NCBI GenBank assembly: GCA_031963445.1
Contig: JASSUH010000001.1
Span: 1,984,001 to 2,048,000, forward strand
DNA length: 64,000 nt
Source: JASSUD01 sp031963445
GTDB taxonomy: Bacteria > Pseudomonadota > Gammaproteobacteria > Burkholderiales > Burkholderiaceae
Direction of reading: 5' to 3'
Shown here: positions 54,441-63,030 of the stretch, piece after piece
Layout: each line of letters starts with the position of its first letter
How positions within the stretch are numbered: the stretch's first letter is position 1
Notes under the pieces: generated by a model
The model's input: the letters and a program-made list of their open reading frames with translations, nothing else
The model's database searches: none
What the model was told of the DNA's origin: nothing
Made by a program: the position numbers and the translations under genes

Positions 54441-56564
54441 ATGAAAAAACTACTTGTCTTGCCAGGCAATGGCATTGGACCAGCAATATGTGACGCTGTT
54501 TTACCTGTATTCAAACAGCTTGCTTTACCTATCGAATTGGAAATGGGGGAAATTGGCCGGGCCAACTGGCAGCGCACTGGTGATGCTGTGTCGGAGAAAA
54601 CTTGGCAGCAGATCGCACAAAGTGATGCGATCCTTCTAGGGGCGCTTAATAGCCCAAGTAAAAATCAGGCTGAAGCGGGTTTTCCGGTTGAATTACAAGG
54701 GCAAGGTATTGAGTACATTGCTCCGTTTGTTCAGTTACAGAAGCGTCTTCGGATCTTTGCCAAAGTACAGCCCGTACAGCACTTGATCGGTAAGCATAGG
54801 CCATTTCGATGCTGCGTCATTAGTGGAACAGGTAGCCACTTTGAAGAAACAGGCCTCGATATTCGTCATCGCCTGACACAACTTTTTCAATACGCTTTTG
54901 ACTACGCAGACAAGCAAGGTTATCGCTGTCTGACGTTCGCCGATAGCTCCACTCTGTTGCCCTCAAACAAGCATGCGGTGCTCGATATTTTTTATTCCAT
55001 TGCTGCGCATTACCCAGCTATCCATGTCGATATTCAAAATGCTAATGACCTAACGCTAGCTCTAATGAAAGGCCCAGAGAAATTTGGAGTAATCGTTGCC
55101 GAAAACATGCTTGGCGATATGCTTTCTACCCTAAGCACAGGAATGGCAGGTGGACCAGGCGTCGTACCTAGCGCCAATATTGGCGAACAAGTTTGTTATT
55201 TCACGCCAGCCCATGGCAATGAACTTGAGGTGACCGAGCAAGGGCAAGCTAATCCATCTGCTATGTTTCTAAGCATAGCGCTTGCGTTACGTCATCTCGG
55301 GTTTATGTCTGAAGCGAGTCGCATCGAGCAGGCAGTGCGCTCCGTGATCATCAAAGGACGCCATGTCAGTTACGATTTAGGCGGCTTGACTGGAACACGC
55401 AGCATGGCACGAGCTATTCTAGATGAGATAGCTCACTCTCAAGCGTCGCGCCAAGCTAGTATCTTGTGTATAGGAGATGAGTTATTACGCGGTCAAACCT
55501 GCAATACGAATGCGCAAGAATTTGCGCAACAACTCACTCAAGCGCAGTATTCGGTAAACCTACAAATGGTCTGCGGCGATCAAACTGCCCCCATTCGTCA
55601 GGCATTAGAAACTTGTTTAAGTCATGCAGATCTGGTCATTGTGAGCGGAGGCCTAGGGCCCACTTCAGATGACGTAACGCGCGAAGCTATCGCTGCTACC
55701 GCAGGTGTACCGCTAGCGTTAGATGAGCCAAGTTGGCAGGCGATTCAAGCGCGTTTACATAGCTTTGGTTTAAAGGTTGATCCTTCTAATCGTAGGCAAG
55801 CCCTTTTTCCTCAGGGCGCACGCATTGTCCCTAACGCAAATGGCACTGCGCCTGGCTTCACGATGACTATTGACGGCCGTACCGTATATGTACTGCCCGG
55901 GCCACCCAAAGAATGCTTGCCTATGCTTGAATCATTGCTTACGCAAGAAGAACAAGAATCGGCTTCTGTGCCTCAAGCCATTTATCACATGCGTTTGCTA
56001 GGCGTAATTGAAAGCGATGTCGCGCAAATCGTTGATGCGCAATTGGCCGAACTGAGAGAGCATGCTGATGTGGGCTATCTTTGCCACTATCCGCATATGA
56101 ATATACGCATCGCAATTGCCGCGCGCAGACAAGAGGAATTGGCCACCAAAATGGCCGAGCTAGAAATATTATTTAAAGATCATCTCGTTAGCAAAGAAGA
56201 GAAAACTGCACTCGAGCAGCTGCAGCCGTACTTGGTTCAATATTCTCTGGTGCTTGACGATACCTTAACCCAAGGCACATTCGCTACGCGCGTTGCGACT
56301 CAATTTACAGCACAGCCCTCCTCTGCCAACACATCAAATTTACCTATCGCCGTCAAAGCCAGCACACTTGATTCATTAGGCCCGCCTTTTCAAGGCAGCA
56401 CAGTATTTCAATGTTCGATAGAGTTAGGCGAGCAACGTACTGACTACACAATGCGCACCCCTAAACGAGGACCAGAAATTGTGGAAAGCGCTTGTGAGTT
56501 TATCGCTTGGAGCATTTTACGAAGCTGCCAACAACGCAAGTGCGAGCAAATAGATTATGTCTAA
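54441..56564 (+). CDS. Fusion of an isocitrate/isopropylmalate dehydrogenase-like domain with a CinA-like domain
   Basis: 707 residues from ATG 54441, the start shared with the dead copy (an ATG at 54342 would add 33). Residues 1-335: beta-decarboxylating dehydrogenase fold, LVLPGNGIGPAI, FAKVQPV, GPEKFGVIVAENMLGDML, PSANIGE, TPAHGNELEV, ANPSAMFLSIALAL. But the usual R-x-x-x-R, catalytic Lys and one metal Asp seem replaced (AKVQPV, FADSST, IQNAND), so substrate or chemistry differs. Residues 337-600: CinA/MoCF domain, LCIGDELLRG, SGGLGPTSDDVTREA, VLPGPPKE, and a KH-like part; the rest is a degenerate PncC-like tail. Overlaps the ATPase gene by 8 bases. Confidence 0.8.
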   Translation: MKKLLVLPGNGIGPAICDAVLPVFKQLALPIELEMGEIGRANWQRTGDAVSEKTWQQIAQSDAILLGALNSPSKNQAEAGFPVELQGQGIEYIAPFVQLQKRLRIFAKVQPVQHLIGKHRPFRCCVISGTGSHFEETGLDIRHRLTQLFQYAFDYADKQGYRCLTFADSSTLLPSNKHAVLDIFYSIAAHYPAIHVDIQNANDLTLALMKGPEKFGVIVAENMLGDMLSTLSTGMAGGPGVVPSANIGEQVCYFTPAHGNELEVTEQGQANPSAMFLSIALALRHLGFMSEASRIEQAVRSVIIKGRHVSYDLGGLTGTRSMARAILDEIAHSQASRQASILCIGDELLRGQTCNTNAQEFAQQLTQAQYSVNLQMVCGDQTAPIRQALETCLSHADLVIVSGGLGPTSDDVTREAIAATAGVPLALDEPSWQAIQARLHSFGLKVDPSNRRQALFPQGARIVPNANGTAPGFTMTIDGRTVYVLPGPPKECLPMLESLLTQEEQESASVPQAIYHMRLLGVIESDVAQIVDAQLAELREHADVGYLCHYPHMNIRIAIAARRQEELATKMAELEILFKDHLVSKEEKTALEQLQPYLVQYSLVLDDTLTQGTFATRVATQFTAQPSSANTSNLPIAVKASTLDSLGPPFQGSTVFQCSIELGEQRTDYTMRTPKRGPEIVESACEFIAWSILRSCQQRKCEQIDYV

Positions 56565-57120
56565 CGTTGCTGAACGTTTTTTTGTTTTAACAGGTGGCCC
56601 TGGCTCAGGCAAAAGCACTTTACTCGATGCACTAGAACGCAAAGGTTTTGCTAGAACAGCCGAGGCAGGGCGAGGCATTATTCAAGATCAGGTCAGTATC
56701 AACGGCCAAGCACTGCCCTGGCAAAACCCTCAGCTTTTTGCAGAAATAATGCTTAGTTGGGAAATGTGTTCTTACCATTCAGCACTCAATCAGGCCGGCC
56801 CCGTTTTCTTCGATCGCAGTGTGCTTGATGTAATTGGCTACCTACGCCTAATGAATTTGCCCGTGCCCTCTTATATGCAGCAGGCAGCACAAACCTTTAT
56901 CTATCATCGCCGTGTATTTATTGCCCCACCTTGGCCTAACATTTTTAAACAAGATAGCGAGCGCAAACAAACCTTAGCGGAGGCTGAGCGTACTTATCAA
57001 GCGATGGTCACTACCTATACTGAATATGGTTACGAATTGGTCCCCCTGCCCTTTGCTAGTATCGAAGAGCGACTTCAATTCGTCATTGAGCAGGTGGGCA
57101 TCAAGCCAAGCAGACACTAA
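56557..57120 (+). CDS. P-loop ATPase/kinase-like protein (AAA_28 family)
   Basis: 187 residues. Walker A GGPGSGKSTL at residue 13, a DRSVLD segment (about 87) like the Asp-Arg of nucleotide or cofactor kinases, and an Arg-rich lid region (RRVFIAPPWPNIFKQDSERK). AAA_28 proteins resemble NadR and thymidylate kinase folds; substrate unknown. The 8-base overlap with the ICDH-CinA gene points to translational coupling and a shared pathway. Confidence 0.8.
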   Translation: MSNVAERFFVLTGGPGSGKSTLLDALERKGFARTAEAGRGIIQDQVSINGQALPWQNPQLFAEIMLSWEMCSYHSALNQAGPVFFDRSVLDVIGYLRLMNLPVPSYMQQAAQTFIYHRRVFIAPPWPNIFKQDSERKQTLAEAERTYQAMVTTYTEYGYELVPLPFASIEERLQFVIEQVGIKPSRH

Positions 57121-57128
57121 ATCGTAAT

Positions 57129-57152
57129 GTTGGGGTTCCTTCGTCACCCCAA
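57129..57152. repeat. Core palindrome of the GTTGGGG element family
   Basis: GTTGGGGTTCCTTCGTCACCCCAAC only, without the CTGTTCA ends. It lies between the convergent ATPase and HPPD-like genes and could act as a terminator. Confidence 0.7.
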
Positions 57153-57197
57153 CCTACAATTCAAAGACAGGATATACCGTTGATGGTATCGATAAAA

Positions 57198-58514
57198 CTA
57201 AGAGGCAACGGGCTGATACAGCTCGCTAGTCGATTCGGTAGGATCAGATAAAGGATGATGCGTTGTTGACGGCGTAGGGACTAAAACAGTCAACTGCTTT
57301 TGCTGCTTAACCGTTGAATTGACTGACATCGGCAATTGATGCGCACCTTTAACCAAGCAATCATAGAGTTGCCTAACATTACGATCACCAAATCCTCCGC
57401 AGCCTGCTGCGGGAACTTGAGGGGCAGCTTGATTTAAGCGCGGAACGCGGCTGATAAGTTCAAAAAATACGCCAGGAACATCATCAAGGTAAGGGAAAAA
57501 AACTTGTATTAACGCACAGTCTTCCTCGAAATCAAGCAACATACCGTAATACTGGAGCTTCTCAAACGCATCTGGCGTGAGAAAGTCTAACGCCATCGGG
57601 CGAATTTCTTCGTAATAGTTAGCAGCTGGAGGTGGCATGGATTGCCAGGTGCCGCGCTCGCTTAAAAAAGCGGCCAATTGCAAAATATCAGCACAACGCA
57701 AAGCAATATGATGGACATAAACACCACCATTAGCCTGCAAAGCATGTTCAAAAATACTGCTTTTATTGGTCGGTTGCACTATTGTCATTAACCCTTCATG
57801 ACTAACACTGCTTAATGTGACCGCAGTTAATGGGCGATGCAGTGCTTCTTCTTCAAAAACTCTGAATGGCGCCCAAGCGGTTAGCGTGCGCAGGCGTTGG
57901 CTTGCTTGATTGACGTCACTTACATTAACTGCAATGTGATCAATACTCGTGATCCCGCCAGGCACAAATGTTGTCAGTTGAGTCTTCATCTCTTCCGATG
58001 CGCACGGTGTAAATCCTGGCATGCCACAGGGAATACCAGAAACAAAAGAAGGCGATGGATAGACATCAGACGCCAAAAAACGCAGACTCAACCGCCCCAA
58101 TACATTTGGCAAGGAAACATCCATCGCACCAGACGGATGCCTTTGTAGAGATTCTGTGCCATCTTGTTGCAAAGTTTCAGATAAATGGGAATAAGCTTCG
58201 TCAAGGTCAGTGACATTCAACCCTATCGCTCTCACATGGATATTTTCAGTACTTTTTAAGCCCGCATGAAAACTATTCACTGCAGCGGCGTCGCCGTTTT
58301 TTTTCTTATTCGCTGGAGCACTACAAATAATCATAGCTTGCTGGCTTTGCAAACAATAACTGACGCCTTCCTCAGTTTGTAACGTACTAACTAAAGGCAT
58401 TCCCAATGTATTAGAGAGCACAGTTGCCAATAAACGGGCGTGACTGCACTGAAACTCAACATGGTGAAAAAATGGCGCTTGAATCGGCAAAGTGGGACTG
58501 GTAGGTACTGACAT
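57198..58514 (-). CDS. 4-hydroxyphenylpyruvate dioxygenase-like protein (HPPD/HmaS family)
   Basis: 438 residues, two VOC domains. Metal ligands fit the family: His in SIDHIAVNV (about 191), His in VHHIALRC (about 270) and Glu in VFFELISR (about 352); the C-terminal GCGGFGDRNVRQLYDCL matches the HPPD lid helix. Known members turn 4-hydroxyphenylpyruvate into homogentisate (HPPD) or hydroxymandelate (HmaS). There are inserts (KKKNGDAAA near 70) and a 50-residue tail that are unusual. No other tyrosine-degradation gene is near, so a biosynthetic role beside the ICDH-CinA/ATPase pair is possible. Confidence 0.8.
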   Translation of the reverse strand: MSVPTSPTLPIQAPFFHHVEFQCSHARLLATVLSNTLGMPLVSTLQTEEGVSYCLQSQQAMIICSAPANKKKNGDAAAVNSFHAGLKSTENIHVRAIGLNVTDLDEAYSHLSETLQQDGTESLQRHPSGAMDVSLPNVLGRLSLRFLASDVYPSPSFVSGIPCGMPGFTPCASEEMKTQLTTFVPGGITSIDHIAVNVSDVNQASQRLRTLTAWAPFRVFEEEALHRPLTAVTLSSVSHEGLMTIVQPTNKSSIFEHALQANGGVYVHHIALRCADILQLAAFLSERGTWQSMPPPAANYYEEIRPMALDFLTPDAFEKLQYYGMLLDFEEDCALIQVFFPYLDDVPGVFFELISRVPRLNQAAPQVPAAGCGGFGDRNVRQLYDCLVKGAHQLPMSVNSTVKQQKQLTVLVPTPSTTHHPLSDPTESTSELYQPVAS

Positions 58515-58738
58515 AATGCTCCTTCAATATGACTTATGAATAGGCGAAACATCATGCTAGCCAACCCGCCAACGTTATTTGAGGTAGCGCTTTCTGAAAC
58601 TTTGGGAACAGAAAATTAGCTTCTCGATCAGCCAATTGATTACAACGAATCAGAGTTACCCAAGCCGACTCAACTATTTCTCACTCGTGCTATAAAACAA
58701 AAATATTGAAAAGTCTGAAGAAAATTTTAAAAGAACGC
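58515..58738. other. Upstream region of the HPPD-like gene
   Basis: No gene. Holds the minus-strand promoter; AAGGAGC precedes the ATG at 58514. Confidence 0.4.
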
Positions 58739-58767
58739 TTCACAATTAAAAAAGTTGCCGCTATAAT
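58739..58767 (+). promoter_or_regulatory. Promoter of the tRNA-Glu/tRNA-Asp operon
   Basis: TTCACA, 17 bases, TATAAT. 54 bases before tRNA-Glu. Confidence 0.75.
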
Positions 58768-58820
58768 GCGACGCTTCAGTTGACGAGCACACTGCTAAAC
58801 AAAGCGTTAGCAAAGATTTT

Positions 58821-58896
58821 GTCCCCTTCGTCTAGAGGCCTAGGACATCACCCTTTCACGGTGAGTACAGGGGTTCGAATCCCCTAGGGGACGCCA
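58821..58896 (+). tRNA. tRNA-Glu (anticodon TTC)
   Basis: 76 nucleotides with encoded CCA. Acceptor GTCCCCT / AGGGGAC, anticodon stem TCACC/GGTGA with TTC at 58855-58857, T loop GGTTCGAATCC. Confidence 0.97.
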
Positions 58897-58952
58897 GTTA
58901 TCGAGCGATGATCAAGCTAATAAGCTATCAGCGCTGGCAGATAAAAAAGTGT

Positions 58953-59029
58953 GGAGTGGTAGTTCAGCTGGTTAGAATACCGGCCTGTCACGCCGGGGGT
59001 CGCGGGTTCGAGTCCCGTCCACTCCGCCA
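58953..59029 (+). tRNA. tRNA-Asp (anticodon GTC)
   Basis: 77 nucleotides with encoded CCA. Acceptor GGAGTGG / CCACTCC, anticodon GTC at 58987-58989, T loop GGTTCGAGTCC. Co-transcribed with tRNA-Glu. Confidence 0.97.
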
Positions 59030-59075
59030 GCAATTATTTCTAGTAGTGTGAATAAAAACACTAAAGCTAGATATG

Positions 59076-59107
59076 AAAAAATACCCGCGTAAGCGGGTAT
59101 TTTTTTT
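59076..59107 (+). terminator. Terminator of the tRNA operon
   Basis: Stem AAAAATACCCGC / GCGGGTATTTTT, loop GTAA, long T-run. Confidence 0.92.
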
Positions 59108-59234
59108 GTCTAAGCTTCATCGATAATCTTATCTCACGCCTAGCCTTTATTGCCTTAAAAAAACTTCTGCCTCTATCGAGAGCACCCCATTCAAAATAGT
59201 AATTTCAAGATCACTCAACAATCATAGAAGAGTC

Positions 59235-59654
59235 TTAGTCTAAGAAACTGCTTAACCATCGATCAAGAAGGTGAGCAGCCGTATACGTCGGTCTCAAAGT
59301 ACCAAAAACCTCAGCCACGTCTATAGATAATGCTTCATTCTTCTCAGCTTTTGCAGCATGCGTATACATACCTAGTACGAATAAAAGTACGGACGGGATT
59401 GCAAAAAGCATTACTTTTTTCAATGCAGAAATAGACAAGTCAAGCTCATTAACTGAATCATCGACGACAGAAAATCTGCTCGATTCATCGCTGTCATCAA
59501 TCGTGTAAATAGATTGATTAGTGGAACGAGACTCATTGGTGAAATTTGATTCCACCCCTTCAACTATTGGATCCAGCAGACGCCTACGAGAACAAGCCCC
59601 ATAATTGAGCGATGATGCCGATTGAAAAGGCAAAATAGGATTTCGGTTCATCAT
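59235..59654 (-). CDS. Small single-pass membrane protein of unknown function
   Basis: 139 residues from the ATG at 59654, chosen because AAGGA stands 5 bases before it (59684 would add ten). Residues 1-75 are polar and Ser-rich (FTNESRSTNQSIYTIDDSDE), then one membrane helix (VMLFAIPSVLLFVLGMYTHAA, about 80-100) and a 40-residue tail. No family recognised. Isolated, with its own transcription unit. Confidence 0.55.
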   Translation of the reverse strand: MMNRNPILPFQSASSLNYGACSRRRLLDPIVEGVESNFTNESRSTNQSIYTIDDSDESSRFSVVDDSVNELDLSISALKKVMLFAIPSVLLFVLGMYTHAAKAEKNEALSIDVAEVFGTLRPTYTAAHLLDRWLSSFLD

Positions 59655-59684
59655 CAGTCCTTTTATTAATTTTTGTATTAACAA

Positions 59685-60104
59685 TTAGAAATGGAAGAGA
59701 ATTCTTATCTTATATTAATACCCCCAAGATAAGACAAGCAAGGTGCTTTCATCTAAATAAAATTAGAAACTACCCTCCGTTATTCTTTTGAAAAGAAGGA
59801 AATTTTCTTTTGATACGCTCTCGCCAAGCTGAAAGACACACATAGCAAAGGGTCTGTAAGAATATCGTATTTCTTATTTGCAGAATAAGATTAAATTTTC
59901 AGCCGACTTGCATTTAAGATTTTTCCAATTAATTTCATCAGAAATAATTTCATATTTTGAATATATAACGCATATCAATATCTGTCTAATACAGAGTTTT
60001 TATGAGTGAGCAGATTTCCAAAATGAATACGGTACTAACGTAAAAATTCAGCGCCTCTTTACTTTATTTAGAATACGCACGCACGATTTGATTGCCCCTA
60101 CTCC
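59685..60104. other. A+T-rich non-coding region
   Basis: No reading frame, RNA or repeat recognised; several A/T runs typical of a promoter region for the gene at 59235. Confidence 0.4.
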
Positions 60105-60246
60105 ACTATAGGTTGTGTTGGGGTTCCGTATTTAATTAAATGAGTCACCCCAACCTACGAAAAAGGCCAAATTGTTAGGTTGGGGTGACGAAGGAACCCC
60201 AACATGACAGCCTTAAGGGTGATTTCTGGAGATTTTGAACAGGCTC
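60105..60246. repeat. Composite of two GTTGGGG-family elements
   Basis: First palindrome at about 60115-60157 (GTTGTGTTGGGGTTCC...GAGTCACCCCAAC), whose TATTTAATTAAATGAGTC core matches 3655-3672 in reverse; second at 60179-60204 followed by ATGACAGCCTTAAGGGTGATTTCTGGAGATTTTGAACAGGCTC as in 19795. Right flank is TGA. Looks like one element inserted in another. Confidence 0.7.
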
Positions 60247-60289
60247 TGAGAAACTGAGGATGGGCTAAGCAGGATAAACAAGGGAAGTA

Positions 60290-60324
60290 AAAACCGCCGT
60301 CAGTTCATAAACGGCGGTGGTTTT
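60290..60324 (-). terminator. Terminator of the LAEL-repeat gene
   Basis: Stem AAAACCGCCGT / ACGGCGGTGGTTTT (one G bulge pair), T-run on the minus strand, 16 bases past the stop codon. Confidence 0.8.
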
Positions 60325-60340
60325 CGCATTAAGAAGTTAC

Positions 60341-62569
60341 TTAGGCTAGGCTTTTGAATACGCCTCTTTCTTCCAGCAAGCTAGAGAGTTTTTCTACAGC
60401 GAGATTTGCTGCTAGGTTTGCTGTTTCTTGTGATCTAGCCCCTTCTTCTGCTTTGTATTGAGTAAACCTCTCTTCAAGTTGAGTAAGTTCGTCTCGAAGA
60501 TCTTTAACCTGCTGCTCAAGAACACTAATTGCAATTGGATCAGCGCCTTCTTTCGCTAGTTCTATGTGTCGCTCCAGGTGATCGAATCTAAGGTGTAAAT
60601 TCCTATACCCAACATTCATATTGCCCACTAATGCTGAACCAGCTTCGGCTATGTCTTTGCCTAATGAATTCAGGGCCGCCGTATGACTGTCGTCGTTTAC
60701 TTCCGTTTCTAAACCTTCCGGTATCCCATTCGTTGGAGGTTCCGATTTCCTATTGGCTGGCAATCCCAATCCACGTACGCTAAACATTTTTTCAACCTCT
60801 TTAAAACTTAAAATACTGTTCACAAATCTATTTAATGAAGCTGATATGAAGTTAAACTTCCACCATGGTACTTTTCTAGTGCCGAATTTAAGTATGATCT
60901 GCAAGCTATGCTCAGCCGACGGTCTAACTATATCCCACTCATCAACCAACCCTCTCAAATACCCTAACTCAAAAGTTGGTTGAGGTAATTCTTGAGGCTT
61001 ATTAACTTGTTGGCGTCCCTCTTCAGACATTAGTTCTCGAAAAGAGACCGGCAGCTTATCCAATCCTTGTTTAGCTCGTAGTTCAGCTAATAATTCGGCT
61101 GGTCTACTTTCTTTAGCTACTTCAACTCGTGCAATCAGTTGAGCTAGTTTAACTTTAGCCTGTTTAGCTCGTAGCTCATCTGGATTAACTTTTAGGGCGC
61201 GTAGTTTACCCAGCTCAAATTTTAGATTATCTAGTTTATCCAGTTCAACTTTTAGATTATCTAATCGGCCTTGTTCACCTAATGATTCAGTTAATAGTTT
61301 AAGTTTACCTAGAAGCTTAGCTTGTTTAATTTGTTTAATTTGTTGAACTAGCTCAACTTTAGCTTGTCCAGCCGGTTTATCTCGTAGGCTATCTAACTCA
61401 GCTAGTTCAGCCTTTTTAAAACTTAAAACTTCGCTAATTAGTTTATGTTTAACCCACCTTCTAGGTTGTAGCTCTCCTGGTGTAGTTAGTATTTTATCTA
61501 ATTTAGCTAGTTCAACTAGTTTAGCTAGTGGTTTAACCAGTTCAGCTAGTTCGCCTATTTCAGTTAGAGGTAGTGGTTTAGTTTCTTTAGGTAATTTAGA
61601 TTTTTCAGCTTGTAATTTAGCTAGCCCAGCTAGTTCAGCTAGTTCAGCTAGTGGTTCAGATAATGGTGTGCCTTCAACTATTATCTGAGCTTCTTTAGCG
61701 CTTATACCTAGCCGTCCAGCACGATAAGCTAGGTCAGCTCCTCTAACTACTAGCTCAGTTTGTGCAGCTATCGGTGCATCTAGTATGCATTGAGCTGAAT
61801 CAGCTACGAATGTAGCAGCCCTTACTACCTCAGCTAACTTAATTTGTGCAAACAGCGTTATCTTTCCACCTCGTCTAGCTTTTTCAGCTAGTTTAGGTAG
61901 GGTTTTAGCTCTTTCGGCTAGTTCAGGTAGGGTTTTAGCTTTTTCGGCTAGCTTAACTAGCATTTCAGCTTTTTCGGCTAGTTCAGGTAGGGTTTTAGCT
62001 TTTTCGGCTAGCTTAACTAGCATTTCAGCTTTTTTAGCTAGTGTTTCAGCTTGTTCAACTTGCTCAGCTTGTTTGAGTTGTTTAAGCTGTTCAAATTGTA
62101 CTAGTGCTTGTTTAAATGCAGCGTCAGATTCATCTAAGGGGTCGTAACCTCTACCTTTTAATCCAGCCAATTCGTCTAACTCAGTTCGCCTAAATTGTTT
62201 AACTAGTTCAATTAATTCAACTTTAGCTTGTTCAGCTTGTGGTTCATTTAGTTTAGCTAGTAGTTCATCTAAGTTAGCTAGACCATCTAGGTCAGATTGT
62301 AGTTTGACTTGTTTATCTAGTTTAACTACTGGTCCAGCTAATGGTTTGGCGGCTAGTAGTCCAACTTGTTCAGATCTTTGCTTTAGTAATCTACGCGACA
62401 CCAATGACTGCGAAGACGATGGCTTCGTCAATGTGCCTTCAAAAAATCCCAGTTTTACTACTGCTACCGGATCAGCTGGCATAGGCATAGATACCATCCT
62501 AGCCACTCTAGTAAATCTATTATCAAAACTAAAGGGAAGACTTATATTCCTAAAGCATACGCGACTCAT
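60341..62569 (-). CDS. Long Leu/Ala/Glu/Lys helical-repeat protein (putative effector or structural protein)
   Basis: 742 residues, not recognised. From about 75 to 520 it is almost wholly made of short L-A-E-L/K-L-A-E-K steps (LPELAEKAEMLVKLAEKAKT is repeated in tandem). The first 75 residues are basic and mixed; about 540-740 is less repetitive and ends in a coiled coil (ISVLEQQVKDLRDELTQLEER). No signal peptide or membrane helix. Start fixed by AGAGGAA 8 bases ahead. The DNA is dominated by the word TAGCT, so the gene probably grew by slippage of short units. Confidence 0.65.
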   Translation of the reverse strand: MSRVCFRNISLPFSFDNRFTRVARMVSMPMPADPVAVVKLGFFEGTLTKPSSSQSLVSRRLLKQRSEQVGLLAAKPLAGPVVKLDKQVKLQSDLDGLANLDELLAKLNEPQAEQAKVELIELVKQFRRTELDELAGLKGRGYDPLDESDAAFKQALVQFEQLKQLKQAEQVEQAETLAKKAEMLVKLAEKAKTLPELAEKAEMLVKLAEKAKTLPELAERAKTLPKLAEKARRGGKITLFAQIKLAEVVRAATFVADSAQCILDAPIAAQTELVVRGADLAYRAGRLGISAKEAQIIVEGTPLSEPLAELAELAGLAKLQAEKSKLPKETKPLPLTEIGELAELVKPLAKLVELAKLDKILTTPGELQPRRWVKHKLISEVLSFKKAELAELDSLRDKPAGQAKVELVQQIKQIKQAKLLGKLKLLTESLGEQGRLDNLKVELDKLDNLKFELGKLRALKVNPDELRAKQAKVKLAQLIARVEVAKESRPAELLAELRAKQGLDKLPVSFRELMSEEGRQQVNKPQELPQPTFELGYLRGLVDEWDIVRPSAEHSLQIILKFGTRKVPWWKFNFISASLNRFVNSILSFKEVEKMFSVRGLGLPANRKSEPPTNGIPEGLETEVNDDSHTAALNSLGKDIAEAGSALVGNMNVGYRNLHLRFDHLERHIELAKEGADPIAISVLEQQVKDLRDELTQLEERFTQYKAEEGARSQETANLAANLAVEKLSSLLEERGVFKSLA
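61921..62040. repeat. Tandem 60-bp repeat inside the LAEL gene
   Basis: 61921-61980 and 61981-62040 are identical except for three bases at the end; a third, partial unit precedes at about 61891. Each encodes 20 residues (AEMLVKLAEKAKTLPELAEK). Confidence 0.95.
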
Positions 62570-63030
62570 AAGTTCGTCTTCCTCTGTATAACTTCTTTTA
62601 TAAGAAAAATCTGTAGAAAATCCAACCCTCGAAAACCTACAAAAACTCTTAATATACTATAAGTTATTCGCCTGATATATCTACACTCATGCCGACGGTA
62701 AGCCTGCCCCTGGGATGCCGCAGACTAATAATTGGCACTTTGGGAGAAGGGGGCATTCTGATTTGACAACGGCCGCTCGCCACCATTGGCGCTGGACACC
62801 TTCGCAGATAAGGGCGCCAGAGAAAAAGCCATCACAGTTTTTGCTAGAAAAATGCTGATTGGAATACTTTCATTCCAATCAGCAGTCGAGGGGAAATAGA
62901 GGGTAAAGGCAGAAAGTGCAAGGATCTTTTCGGGTCTAATTCCCCGCCGCTTGCGGCAGGGAAGTTCATTTTTGTAAAAATTTTTCTTATTTTCGAATCT
63001 AAAAACAATGGCTAGAGATTTAGTGGCTAA
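62570..63030. other. Non-coding region with two hairpins
   Basis: A perfect 12-bp hairpin GCTGATTGGAAT / ATTCCAATCAGC (62854-62883) and a GC-rich hairpin CCCCGCCGC-TTGCGGCAGGG (62942-62962) that resembles the structured ends of IS200/IS605-type elements. 62697-62820 is G+C-richer than its surroundings and may be an IS relic; no transposase reading frame was found. Confidence 0.45.

Noticed and set aside
62942..62962. GC-rich hairpin as an IS200/IS605 end
   Set aside because: Only one structured end and no transposase; noted as a possible relic but not called.
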